Shown here piece by piece: positions 8,977-17,063 of a stretch of DNA of 59,844 nucleotides. The stretch is from Cyanobacteria bacterium FACHB-471 (GTDB lineage: Bacteria > Cyanobacteriota > Cyanobacteriia > Elainellales > Elainellaceae). A model generated the notes under the pieces. The model searched no databases and was not told the origin of the DNA. It saw only the letters and a program-made list of their open reading frames with translations. The stretch lies in assembly GCA_014695345.1 (NCBI GenBank), contig JACJOC010000088.1:1-59844 (forward strand), written 5' to 3'. The stretch's first letter is position 1, and the number at the start of each line of letters is the position of its first letter. The translations under genes were made by a program, and so were the position numbers.

Positions 8977-10302
8977 TTACTCCTGCGTTACCGATTTAAC
9001 CCGCAGTGTTTCAGGTACTCGGCGGGTCAGGGTGATAGCTCGGGTTGCCATTAATAACACCATTGCCATCCACAGCAGATGAGCACTGTGAAGTTGCCAG
9101 GCGATCGCCCCCATTGGCACAAAGCCTAGCAAAGTTGCCACAACAGTAGATTGACGCAAAATTTGTCCCTCAGTCAAACCTAAAAAGTAGCCATCCAGGG
9201 TGTAGGCGATCGCCCCAAAACCGAGAACCGGAAATAGCCACAGCACAAACCGATTTACCTGCTCCAACACATCTGCATGGTTTGTCAGTAGCCCAAATAA
9301 CGGCATGGGAAAGAGGGCAAACGCCGCCGCAAAGGCAAGCCCTAACCCCAGGCTCACTCCCCCTGATAGCCAAATTAGTGTCAGCAGGCGATCGTTTGCG
9401 CCTTGACCATAAAACTTGCCCGCAAAACTCTCCGTTGCAAACGCCAACCCATCAATAAAATAAGCTGCCAGTGTGACGACTTGCAGCAATAGAGTATTCG
9501 TTGCCAATACCGTTGTTCCCAGGGCAGAACTGAAATTTATAAATAGCGCAAACGCTGATACTAGTGCAAAGGTGCGAACTACAATATCACCATTCAGGAG
9601 AAACGCCGTTCTCCAATCGCTCAGGTCAAACAGTTTTGCTGTGACCGCTTGAACTTGGCTTAGCTTCAGTTCTCGGCTCACCAAGACTAGCCCTATCAGA
9701 AGCATGAGACACTGACTAAGTCCTGTTCCCCAACCCGCACCTGCGCTTCCCCATCCCTGCTGCACCACGAATATGTAATCTAGTACCACATTAGTTCCAT
9801 TTCCAATGAGCGAAAGCACCAGCACTTTACCTCCATGCTCTCGCCCTAGAAACCAACCAATCAGCACAAAATTTATCAGAGTTGCAGGTGCTGCCCAGAT
9901 CAACGCGTTGTAGTAATTAATGCCTGCTGCTTTTACCTCTGGCTCTGCACTCAAAAGGGCAAACCCGATTTCTCGTAGGGGATATTGCAAAATCCAGATT
10001 GCTATTCCTATTGCCAGTGCCAGTCCAGCGTTACGTAACCCAACTAATAGGACACCATCTTGATCTTGCCGTCCGACTGCTTGGGCGGTCATTCCCGTTG
10101 TCGCCATCCGCAGAAAGCCAAACGTCCAATATATGTAATTGAATAAAACTGTTGCTAGCGCCACACCTGCCAAATGACGGATTTCTGGCAAATGCCCTAA
10201 AAACGCCATATCAACTAGCCCTGCTAACGGCACCATCAGGTTAGAAAGCACATTGACAGCAGCTAGTTGAAAGAAGCGATCGCGAAACTGCATAGAATGC
10301 AT
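8977..10302 (-). CDS. MATE family efflux transporter (DinF-like)
   Basis: This is a 441-residue multidrug and toxic compound extrusion protein with about 12 hydrophobic helices arranged as two homologous halves. The N-terminal motif VLSNLMVPLAGLVDMAFLGH is typical of the DinF branch. It probably exports cationic or phenolic compounds using a Na+ or H+ gradient. The second half begins near FALFINFSSALGTTVLATN. It is upstream of, and co-directional with, the ABC transporter gene, suggesting one transport unit. The start could also be the Met three codons later. Confidence 0.9.
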   Translation of the reverse strand: MHSMQFRDRFFQLAAVNVLSNLMVPLAGLVDMAFLGHLPEIRHLAGVALATVLFNYIYWTFGFLRMATTGMTAQAVGRQDQDGVLLVGLRNAGLALAIGIAIWILQYPLREIGFALLSAEPEVKAAGINYYNALIWAAPATLINFVLIGWFLGREHGGKVLVLSLIGNGTNVVLDYIFVVQQGWGSAGAGWGTGLSQCLMLLIGLVLVSRELKLSQVQAVTAKLFDLSDWRTAFLLNGDIVVRTFALVSAFALFINFSSALGTTVLATNTLLLQVVTLAAYFIDGLAFATESFAGKFYGQGANDRLLTLIWLSGGVSLGLGLAFAAAFALFPMPLFGLLTNHADVLEQVNRFVLWLFPVLGFGAIAYTLDGYFLGLTEGQILRQSTVVATLLGFVPMGAIAWQLHSAHLLWMAMVLLMATRAITLTRRVPETLRVKSVTQE

Positions 10303-10403
10303 GAAAATAGGTGAAAAGGAACAGTTACACTCCCTAGCCTCTCACAACTCACTGCAATTAACCCCGCACCTGGAGGTTAACCTCCTGCATAAATCACGTT
10401 TCC

Positions 10404-10448
10404 AAGCATGAATGGTAGCGTGGTGAAGCCACGCTACCATTCATGCTT
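10404..10448. repeat. Perfect palindrome with TGAAG loop (family A, copy 1)
   Basis: Two 20-nt arms, AAGCATGAATGGTAGCGTGG and its exact complement, enclose the loop TGAAG. A second, diverged copy is at 35972-36008, with the same loop and mostly compensated arm changes. It lies between the MATE and WGxxGxxG genes. Confidence 0.85.
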
Positions 10449-10537
10449 GAGGTCTATTGAGAGAAAAGGATGTATCCCTGTCTTCCGAGAGTGCATCCTT
10501 AGTTTGCGGAAAGATAACTAGTTCACACAAAACAACT

Positions 10538-11164
10538 CTAATATCTGTTGGAACTAGAACTCGATACGGTTGTTTCACGACGGGTTGGAGTTCTGTCCTT
10601 AGGCTTGAGACCAGCCAAACCCAGCAATCCAAGCAAGCCTAGCCAGCCCCAGTCAAAGTCGCGATCGCCCTCAGCCGCCTGAACATCACTGGTTGTATCG
10701 CTAGTTTCCTGTCCACTCGTAGTCGTCGTGTTAGGGCTTACGGTAGGAGCGGTTGTAGTACCATCGGTTGAGCCACCCGTGGTACCTGCAGGAGCCGTAG
10801 TTCCACCAGTTGTTCCACCGATTGTTCCGCCCGTGGTGCCACCTGTTGTCCCACCCGTTGTCCCATCAATAGCAGTACCGGGCGTTGTAACCGTACCGTC
10901 AGTTCCACCCGTGGTACCCGTGGTGTTTCCTTCAATGTCTCCTGTGGTGCTGCCTGTCGTGCCACCGGTTGCTCCACCCGTGGCACCATCAACAGTTCCA
11001 CCTGAAGGACTGCTAGGAGCTGTAGTCGTGCCACCCGTGGTGCCACCTGTCGTTCCACCAGCACCTCCTGTCTGAGCAGAAGCATTAAATGCAAAAGGGA
11101 AAGCGGCCAGGCTAAGGGCGCAAACGCTACTTAGAATAGTTTGTGTTAAAGCTGTAGATTTCAT
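10538..11164 (-). CDS. Gly/Thr-repeat secreted protein with WGxxGxxG-type C-terminal motif
   Basis: This is a 208-residue protein with an N-terminal signal peptide (MKSTALTQTILSSVCALSLA, cleavage near NASAQ). A low-complexity domain (residues about 31-150) follows, built of degenerate GGTTGGTT units with interspersed Pro, Ala and acidic residues. The C-terminus has a hydrophobic WGWLGLLGLLGLAGL stretch followed by basic residues (KPKDRTPTRRE). That tripartite end (motif, hydrophobic segment, positive cluster) resembles a WGxxGxxG sorting signal. It is likely surface-exposed or envelope-attached. The function is unknown. Confidence 0.75.
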   Translation of the reverse strand: MKSTALTQTILSSVCALSLAAFPFAFNASAQTGGAGGTTGGTTGGTTTAPSSPSGGTVDGATGGATGGTTGSTTGDIEGNTTGTTGGTDGTVTTPGTAIDGTTGGTTGGTTGGTIGGTTGGTTAPAGTTGGSTDGTTTAPTVSPNTTTTSGQETSDTTSDVQAAEGDRDFDWGWLGLLGLLGLAGLKPKDRTPTRRETTVSSSSSNRY

Positions 11165-11573
11165 GGTTTTAGTTTCTGGTACTTTCTCAATGTCTAAGTG
11201 AGTTTTTAAGGTGTAGGTAGAGCGGTAGTGCTAGCCGTAAAAGAGTCTAATGATTCATAACCGTCGCTTTGCCTCCTATCTGTTCCGCTATTAACAGAAG
11301 GAATCCTGGAAATGTTGAGCAAAATTTTAGTGATTTAGGACTCAACACCTCCAGGCAAACAACGAGGAAAACTAGAACTATCTTTGTTGCTAATTCTGAT
11401 GTTAATCCTGGAAGTTTGCTAGATCGTCTACCATAGGAACATCTTTGTTTTAAGTTGATTTGTAACTAGAAACACAAAGCTTCTCACTGGAAAGTTCACT
11501 ATTTTGGAGCTTGCTCAATGGGTATAGAGTGTGCTTAAAAAGGTGCAGTTTCAGGTAAAAACGGTATTAGCTT
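11165..11573. other. Intergenic region, no gene seen
   Basis: This 409-bp spacer lies between the divergent side of the WGxxGxxG gene and the 3' end of crtW. I see no open frame longer than about 40 codons with protein-like content, no strong hairpin and no repeat shared with the rest of the window. It should carry the promoter of the WGxxGxxG gene. Confidence 0.4.
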
Positions 11574-12326
11574 TTAGCTATTTCGAATTGCTGGCAGTTG
11601 CCACCAGGGTACATGAGGATGCTCATGATGCTCTTCATGGTAACCAAAGTAATAACAGGTGATGAAAGACAAGAACACAGGCAACGAAGTGCTTTGAGTA
11701 TGATGAGAATTGGTATAGCCGTCCTGGGGTTCTCGGTGAGGTAGGAACGTTCCAAAGTAAAACAGCTGTAACGAACTTAGAACAGGAGGAATAATCCAAA
11801 ACAAAATTAGATTTGTCTCAGGCACATGGAGGATATACTTGCTCAAATTGAAGGCAACTATCAAACTGATTGATTGCTGTAGATTCCAGTATCTTTTAAT
11901 AAAGAGAAAATACCAGGAAAAGAAACTTTTATGTTTGAAATCGTGAAAATCTGGGTCAAGCTCACTTCCCGGGTGGCGATGATGCAGCCAATGTTTTTTT
12001 AACAAGCGCTTATAGGAAAAAAATGCATAGCAAAACGCTGCAACTGAACCAATTAAATAGTTGGCTTTAGGATTTTTGGGAAAGACCACTCCATGCATCG
12101 CGTCATGCGCCGTGATGAATAGCCCCGTGTACAAAAAAGTCTGCCAAAGTACAACAAAAATCACTCCTAGAATCGGCAGCTTTGACACATCTGTAGAAAG
12201 CAGCAAAACTAGACTGCTTATCCAAAGACCAAAGATCGTAGAAGCAATCAGGACTCCATAATTTTTTGCCTGTTTAACAGTTGTTGAAGCGAATTCTACA
12301 GGCTTAATAGATGCTGTCTGAACCAC
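11574..12326 (-). CDS. crtW: Beta-carotene ketolase, CrtW type
   Basis: This is a 250-residue di-iron membrane oxygenase that adds 4-keto groups to beta-ionone rings, giving echinenone and canthaxanthin. The His boxes of the desaturase/hydroxylase superfamily are all present: HDAMH at 74-78, HWLHHRHPG around 112-120, and HEEHHEHPH near the C-terminus before PWWQLP. Four hydrophobic segments span the membrane. The start is GTG at 12326 (VVQTASIKP); no better ATG exists in frame. The methyltransferase gene lies upstream on the same strand, 226 bp away. CrtO-type ketolase is unrelated to this fold, so the assignment is clear. Confidence 0.93.
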   Translation of the reverse strand: MVQTASIKPVEFASTTVKQAKNYGVLIASTIFGLWISSLVLLLSTDVSKLPILGVIFVVLWQTFLYTGLFITAHDAMHGVVFPKNPKANYLIGSVAAFCYAFFSYKRLLKKHWLHHRHPGSELDPDFHDFKHKSFFSWYFLFIKRYWNLQQSISLIVAFNLSKYILHVPETNLILFWIIPPVLSSLQLFYFGTFLPHREPQDGYTNSHHTQSTSLPVFLSFITCYYFGYHEEHHEHPHVPWWQLPAIRNS

Positions 12327-12552
12327 GTAGGAACTCCATTGCAGGGTAGAAAATTATTTGCGATCGCCAAATCTTAAAATCTGTCAAGGCTTCGCTATAT
12401 ATCTAAATCCTAACTACCCAGATACTTAGGGAAGTCTACCTATAGTCCTAACTGATTCCTATCTTGAGAGTAATATCGAGCGACATCAGCATTTCAAGCC
12501 TTGTGATGTTTGATACCGCAGGCTTGCTATTTGAACCTAGGAAAAGTACAGT

Positions 12553-13314
12553 TTATAGAAGCTTGTCGGCTTTGCCGATATAGCACATAGAAGTATCTCG
12601 GTTAATTTGAATCTTAAACAAATCTGCTTCTCCACCTTCACTCCGAGTACTCAAGCCCTTGAGAAGGATGTCTTTAAGAACTCCAAAGTTCATCCCATTA
12701 GTAACATCAAATCCTTTAACCTCAATATTAGAAAAATGCTTCTCTCTCAGCATCAAATTCAACTCATCAGGCTTAATAAATTTGTTCCAATCATGAAGTC
12801 CACGGGGTATCTGGTTTAGAACATCCTCTAGAAGCCAAATCATCACCAATTTTGACTTAAAAGTTCTGTTAATTGTATCAAATAGAAATACTCCGCCCTG
12901 GGATAGGACTCTATGAACTTCTGAAAGCACCTTTTCTAGGTTTGATACGTGTTCTAGCACATCAAAGCATAACACCACATCAAAGGTATGACTACTATAG
13001 GGCAGGACTTCGGCAGATCCTCGTTGATAATCGATTTCAAGTTGACTTTGGCTTGCGTGCTCTTTTGCAACTTTAATTGAGTTCTCAGACAGATCGATTC
13101 CTGATACCTCAGCGCCCAGTTTGGCTAAAGCTTCACAAGCTAATCCCCCTCCACAGCCAATGTCTAGAACTTTAAGATTTTTCCAGTTTGGAATGTAGCT
13201 AGCGGCAAACTCAAACCTCGTTTGATTGAAGTGATTTGACAAATGTAAGGTTTCGCCGTTCTTCCACCATTTCTCAGCGTTTAAATCGTAGTATTCCAAG
13301 TCATTTTTCTTCAT
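12553..13314 (-). CDS. UbiG-like SAM-dependent methyltransferase
   Basis: This is a 253-residue class I methyltransferase. Motif I is VLDIGCGGGLACEALAK (residues about 49-65), followed by GIDLSENSI with the acidic ribose-binding residue, and motif post-II is FDVVLCFDVLEHV. The region after about 170 (RGLHDWNKFIKPDELNLML) matches the lid region of UbiG/Coq3 O-methyltransferases. Cyanobacteria make plastoquinone rather than ubiquinone, so the substrate is probably another phenolic or polyprenyl compound. ATG 13314 has AGGAAA 4 nt upstream. It is followed by crtW on the same strand. Confidence 0.8.
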   Translation of the reverse strand: MKKNDLEYYDLNAEKWWKNGETLHLSNHFNQTRFEFAASYIPNWKNLKVLDIGCGGGLACEALAKLGAEVSGIDLSENSIKVAKEHASQSQLEIDYQRGSAEVLPYSSHTFDVVLCFDVLEHVSNLEKVLSEVHRVLSQGGVFLFDTINRTFKSKLVMIWLLEDVLNQIPRGLHDWNKFIKPDELNLMLREKHFSNIEVKGFDVTNGMNFGVLKDILLKGLSTRSEGGEADLFKIQINRDTSMCYIGKADKLL

Positions 13315-13360
13315 CGTTTCCTTTCTATACCAATTTAATCTGAGAATGTTGCAGATATGG

Positions 13361-13388
13361 GTAGGGGCGCACCGCAGTGCGCCCTTAC
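13361..13388. repeat. Short palindrome upstream of methyltransferase
   Basis: Arms GTAGGGGCGCAC and GTGCGCCCTTAC surround CGCA, with one mismatch. It is one of several GTAGGGGC-type palindromes in the window (compare 4742-4770 and 45570-45590). Confidence 0.6.
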
Positions 13389-13507
13389 AGCTTTACAGAA
13401 GTTGATGTGTCGTGAAATCTGTTTAATCCGATATTGTTTCTATTTGGTGAAATCAGGAGTTGTCAAAGGAAAACTCCTGATTTGTTCAATTTGATTCGCT
13501 ATTTAGA

Positions 13508-14143
13508 CTACTCCCATCCTAGGGGTGGTTCAATCGGTGTCTCTTCTGACTTTCCAACACTTGCCCCGGGCTTATCGACAATTTGAATTGTTGTCGCGTG
13601 GAGCAATCCCTCTTCACTCTCTACGGCTTCAAACCGAACACCTGTCCCTATCTCAAGGCGATTGAAATGATCGTGTAGTACACTGTCGCGATTGAAATAG
13701 ATATCTTCTCCTCCAAGAGTTTTGAGAAAGCCGTAGTTCTGCTCTTTGAATAATTTGGTGACAAGAGCAGTAGTATCTTGGACTTCGTCGCTTACTCCAG
13801 CAGTATCATGCTCCCGCTGCTGTCTTGCTAAGTCTCTAAGCTGTCGCCAAGCTTTGCTAAATGCATCTCGAATTACCGTATCGAGTTCAGGATACTGATT
13901 GCGCTCTCCGAGACTGGGATTACTCTCTGCGACCAGCTCATGGCTGGGAGGAACGGTCATATCGAGTCGAACTCGATAAGGAGAGCCACCGCGAGGGTGG
14001 TCATGTACTTTTTCAACTGCAATATGGCAACTACTGATGTAATTACAGACCTGCTCCAATTTGTTTAGTTTCTCATCGATTAGAGAGGCGATCGCCTCAG
14101 TCTTGTCAACGCCTCGGTAGGTAATTTCTGGTGGAACTTTCAT
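13508..14143 (-). CDS. Ribosome hibernation factor (HPF/RaiA) fused to a cold-shock domain
   Basis: This is a 211-residue protein. Residues 1-105 match the HPF/RaiA fold (EITYRGVDKTEAIASLIDEK, then HIAVEKVHDHP), which binds the 30S decoding centre in stressed cells. Residues about 135-190 are a cold-shock-like beta-barrel with the RNP-like runs YGFLKT and DIYFNRDSVL. The C-terminus is a short Pro/Glu tail. Two ATGs are possible, and the second (14143) has GGAAGG at good spacing. The fusion replaces the usual long-HPF dimerisation domain. It probably tunes translation in stress or cold. Confidence 0.85.
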   Translation of the reverse strand: MKVPPEITYRGVDKTEAIASLIDEKLNKLEQVCNYISSCHIAVEKVHDHPRGGSPYRVRLDMTVPPSHELVAESNPSLGERNQYPELDTVIRDAFSKAWRQLRDLARQQREHDTAGVSDEVQDTTALVTKLFKEQNYGFLKTLGGEDIYFNRDSVLHDHFNRLEIGTGVRFEAVESEEGLLHATTIQIVDKPGASVGKSEETPIEPPLGWE

Positions 14144-14589
14144 CTGCATCCTTCCTTTAATCTGAGAACTCCGGCTTCCAGGCAGTAAAGCGCATGTAGG
14201 GTAGATAAGGAGCCTGGGAAACGCTCATGGAAGCACCATCTTAAGGAATTGAAAGTCATCTCTCCTCTAACTCACGAGCCGTTATATTCATCCAAGTACC
14301 TGTCTAATAGGAGAGGTATAAAAGAAACAAGACGATACCCAACAGCATCTTGAGACTAAGAGCTCTGCCTGCCTGCGTAGCATGTTCATCTCTTCTAGGC
14401 TTAGCGTAAGAGATGAACATCACAAAACAAATTCATCATGAACTCCTCTTTGGACATAGCCGGAACTGGCTTTAAGAATGAAGTTAGGCTTTTGAAACTG
14501 GTCTTGAATGTTAAGTGAGTAGCTAGCAGTTCAATTAAGTGCTATTGCTACCGTCACTCAATACAGTTCATTTTGGAAAAGACATTACT
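14144..14589. other. Intergenic region with a 13-nt inverted repeat
   Basis: This is the promoter-bearing spacer between divergent hpf-like and DUF4383 genes. At 14382-14420 the arms ATGTTCATCTCTT and AAGAGATGAACAT are perfectly complementary around a 13-nt loop. No T-run follows. No protein-like open frame was seen. Confidence 0.5.
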
Positions 14590-15045
14590 ATGCAAGCATC
14601 ATCTGACAACATGCAAGTTCGCTACTGTGCCCTAAGTTTGGGCATTCTTTTCCTGCTATTAGGATTAGCGGGTTTTGTGCCTGCTTTTGTCGCTCCGCCT
14701 GCGGATGTCTCCTTCGCTAGCGGTTATGGCAACTTGTTTGGCATCTTTCCAACCAACTACTTCCACAACGCTATTGGAGTTTTGGTTGGACTTTGGGGAA
14801 TTGCTGCTTTTACCAGTCTAGGTGGCTCAATCACCTTCAACCAAATTTTCGCTTTTGTGTATGCCGCACATGCCATTCTAGGGATAATTCCTTTCACCAA
14901 CACGTTCTTTGGCATTGCACCCCTGTTTGGCAACAACGTTTGGTTTAATGCAATTCTTGCCGGCATTGCTTACTACTACGGATTTGTAAAGCCTACAGTG
15001 CTCGACCGAGTTGGAGTATCCGCTAATGCTCAGAAAGCGGCTTAG
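14590..15045 (+). CDS. DUF4383 family membrane protein
   Basis: This is a 151-residue protein with four predicted transmembrane segments, beginning near residues 12-30 (ALSLGILFLLLGLAGFVPAF). It contains the family-typical GNLFGIFPTNYFHNAIGVLV and GIIPFTNTFFGIAPLFGNNV. ATG 14590 (MQASSDNM) is preferred over the GTG at 14539, because the added residues look non-coding. The function is unknown; relatives occur near stress genes. A small hydrophilic gene follows 73 bp downstream. Confidence 0.8.
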   Translation: MQASSDNMQVRYCALSLGILFLLLGLAGFVPAFVAPPADVSFASGYGNLFGIFPTNYFHNAIGVLVGLWGIAAFTSLGGSITFNQIFAFVYAAHAILGIIPFTNTFFGIAPLFGNNVWFNAILAGIAYYYGFVKPTVLDRVGVSANAQKAA

Positions 15046-15118
15046 TTCAACCATTAATATCCCTGGAATCAGCAAAACTTACAACACTTAATCGATCAAC
15101 AAATTTAAGGAGAAAATT

Positions 15119-15331
15119 ATGCCCGGTGGTCATGCTAGTCACAAAGGCGGTGGAACGAAACACAGTCATGACAATAGTCAGATTGATTCTGCTGCAAACC
15201 TTGTAGGAGATCCAGAGAACCTTTTAGATGAAGGCGAAGGCTATCCCTTTGATGAGCAGGGAACAGAGATTAACCCTGCTGCGACAGAGCGTCCTAGTGA
15301 AAGCTCAGCGGAGCAACAGAAACAGGAGTAA
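15119..15331 (+). CDS. Small hydrophilic protein of unknown function (70 aa)
   Basis: The start is ATG at 15119, with AAGGAG 7 nt upstream. The first 20 residues are His/Gly/Lys-rich (MPGGHASHKGGGTKHSH), and the rest is strongly acidic and polar, with no hydrophobic core. It is predicted to be disordered. The His-rich head could bind metal (inference). Its position after the DUF4383 gene suggests co-expression. I recognise no family. Confidence 0.65.
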   Translation: MPGGHASHKGGGTKHSHDNSQIDSAANLVGDPENLLDEGEGYPFDEQGTEINPAATERPSESSAEQQKQE

Positions 15332-15411
15332 ACATAGGGGTTGTGCTTCAAGACCTTCTGATTGTTAGAGGGTTTTTAAGAGAGTGTTTGCAGAGTAGCG
15401 TATATTTTGGT

Positions 15412-15477
15412 GGGGCATAGCATTCGGGCAAGAATTTTTGGTCTATTCCAAAGTTTGCATACCGAATGCTATGCCCC
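15412..15477. repeat. Long palindromic element (family B, copy 1)
   Basis: Arms GGGGCATAGCATTCGG and CCGAATGCTATGCCCC (16 nt) flank a 34-nt A/T-rich centre. A related copy is at 52312-52375, where arm bases differ but stay paired. It is located in the space between two convergent genes. Confidence 0.8.
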
Positions 15478-15546
15478 TACAATTTCTCTGGGTTACAGAA
15501 CAGGCTTTTCGAACATCCTTCAAACGCTAGCATTCATGCAAAAGGT

Positions 15547-16779
15547 TTATTCTTCTGCGGGTACCAAACTGCGCTTGGGAAGAAGGTTCAACAAGCCTAC
15601 AGTTACCGCTACCAGTGCAGTGGTATAGAACACTGTTGGGAGATTGGAATGGGTGAAGACAAACCCCAACAGAATGGGAGATAGGAACTGTGCCAGAAAA
15701 CTCACGCCTGTTCCAGTTGCCAGGACAGTTGACTGTAGGTTGTCAGGCGCTAGCTCAGCTAAGCTACTGTAGAGCGTTGGTACAACGATGCCGAAGCCAA
15801 AACCAAACAAAATCGCGACGGGGAGCAAAGTTTGCATCTGGTGCAGGTAAGGCATTGTCGCCAAAGTGAGTGACATGGTTACAGCCCCTAGAATGATCGT
15901 CCAACTTTCACCAATTTGTTTGACCAAACGTCGCACCAGAAAGGCAGAAACTAGCGCTGCGCCACCTGCCTTCGTCGCTAACACAATGCCAATTGAAACG
16001 GTATTGCTGCTCATATCCGTTTTCATATAGATCGGCAAATAGACGATCAGGGCATACACGCTGGCTGACACCAACGCTAAACACAGCAACAGTTTCAAGA
16101 TTTGAGGTTGACGAAATAGCTGAGCGGGTGTGGCAACTTCCGACACCGTAGCATTTTGGGAAGATTCTGCTGAAGATCTCTCGGTATCCTTTTGGGTAGA
16201 CAAAGCTTCAACATTCAAACCAGTAGATTGGCGACTGCCATAAAACACAACAGCAGCCCATAGCGCCAGTGGAATTCCCAATCCGTATAACCCAAAGACA
16301 AAGTGCCAGTCGATTGTGCCAATCCAGCCTGCAATCAACGGATAGACAATGTTAGCCAGGGTTAAAGTGGTAGCGACATAGGCGATCGCCTGTGCCCGTG
16401 CCTCGCCCTGGTAAAGCTTGCTGACTAATCCCAACCCTGCCGCTGCAATGCCGCCGTTGGCGATCCCTAACAGCGCCCGTGTTGCCAACAGCGGCGTGAA
16501 GCTGTGCATTAACACTCCTGATATGCCAAAGACGGCGTAGCAAATCAGGGACGGTAGCAGCAGCCGAATTTGTCCGATTCGGTCAGCCAAAATTCCAAGC
16601 AATGGCGTAAAGATTGCTAAGGTCAGAAAGTGAAAACTGATCAGGTTGCCAGCTTGGGCCGTTTCAAAATGGAGGCTGTTTGCCATTTCCGGCAAGATGG
16701 GAGCTAGGATTGCCCCAGTCATGGCAATCAAAGAACTTGCAGCTAGCAATACCAACAGCCTGGAGTCAGAAAAATTCAT
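15547..16779 (-). CDS. MFS transporter (DHA1-like)
   Basis: This is a 410-residue major facilitator with about 12 helices. The first loop carries motif A (GILADRIGQIRLL) after PEMANSLHFETAQAGNLISF, as in drug/H+ antiporters. A charged, Ser-rich central loop (residues about 185-215) separates the two six-helix halves. The second half includes SFLVRR-like A2 residues (SAFLVRRLVKQIGES). It is likely an exporter, with unknown substrate. The gene is alone on its strand, with the TolC gene downstream after a repeat. Confidence 0.85.
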   Translation of the reverse strand: MNFSDSRLLVLLAASSLIAMTGAILAPILPEMANSLHFETAQAGNLISFHFLTLAIFTPLLGILADRIGQIRLLLPSLICYAVFGISGVLMHSFTPLLATRALLGIANGGIAAAGLGLVSKLYQGEARAQAIAYVATTLTLANIVYPLIAGWIGTIDWHFVFGLYGLGIPLALWAAVVFYGSRQSTGLNVEALSTQKDTERSSAESSQNATVSEVATPAQLFRQPQILKLLLCLALVSASVYALIVYLPIYMKTDMSSNTVSIGIVLATKAGGAALVSAFLVRRLVKQIGESWTIILGAVTMSLTLATMPYLHQMQTLLPVAILFGFGFGIVVPTLYSSLAELAPDNLQSTVLATGTGVSFLAQFLSPILLGFVFTHSNLPTVFYTTALVAVTVGLLNLLPKRSLVPAEE

Positions 16780-16915
16780 ACGCTGTGCAACTTAACACCA
16801 CTCAACAGCAACAGGTCAATTCCAAAAGCTGCCCAAAAATTTGGGCACTTTCAGAAGAGTTACCAGATCAAGCCTTAAACAGCAAGGGCCAGCAAGTTTC
16901 TGTGTCTGTTAAGTC

Positions 16916-17009
16916 GTAGGTTGGGTGAAGCATCGCGAAACCCAACAGAATCGAGGCAGGAGTTGGGTTCCGCCTTGCTCCACCCAACCTACATCAGAAG
17001 ATTTGTCAG
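16916..17009. repeat. Dispersed repeat with GTAGGTTGGG palindrome (family C, copy 1)
   Basis: It begins GTAGGTTGGGTGAAGC, contains an internal CCCAACA/TTGGGTT pair, and ends CTCCACCCAACCTAC followed by ATCAGAAGATTTGTCAG. A second copy with the same order and tail is at 27214-27309. The termini are inverted repeats, as in MITE-like elements. No coding capacity is seen. Confidence 0.85.
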
Positions 17010-17063
17010 TCAATCGGGTGGAGGAATTCGATGAACCCTTACCGATTCCCTTCTACTTCCTCC

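Noticed and set aside
10728..11075. Plus-strand ORF rich in Val and Pro
   Set aside because: It is the antisense frame of the Gly/Thr repeat in the WGxxGxxG gene; repeat DNA keeps several frames open.
14382..14420. Possible terminator in the divergent hpf/DUF4383 spacer
   Set aside because: Both neighbours start here, so a terminator is not needed, and no T-run follows the stem; it is listed only as an inverted repeat.
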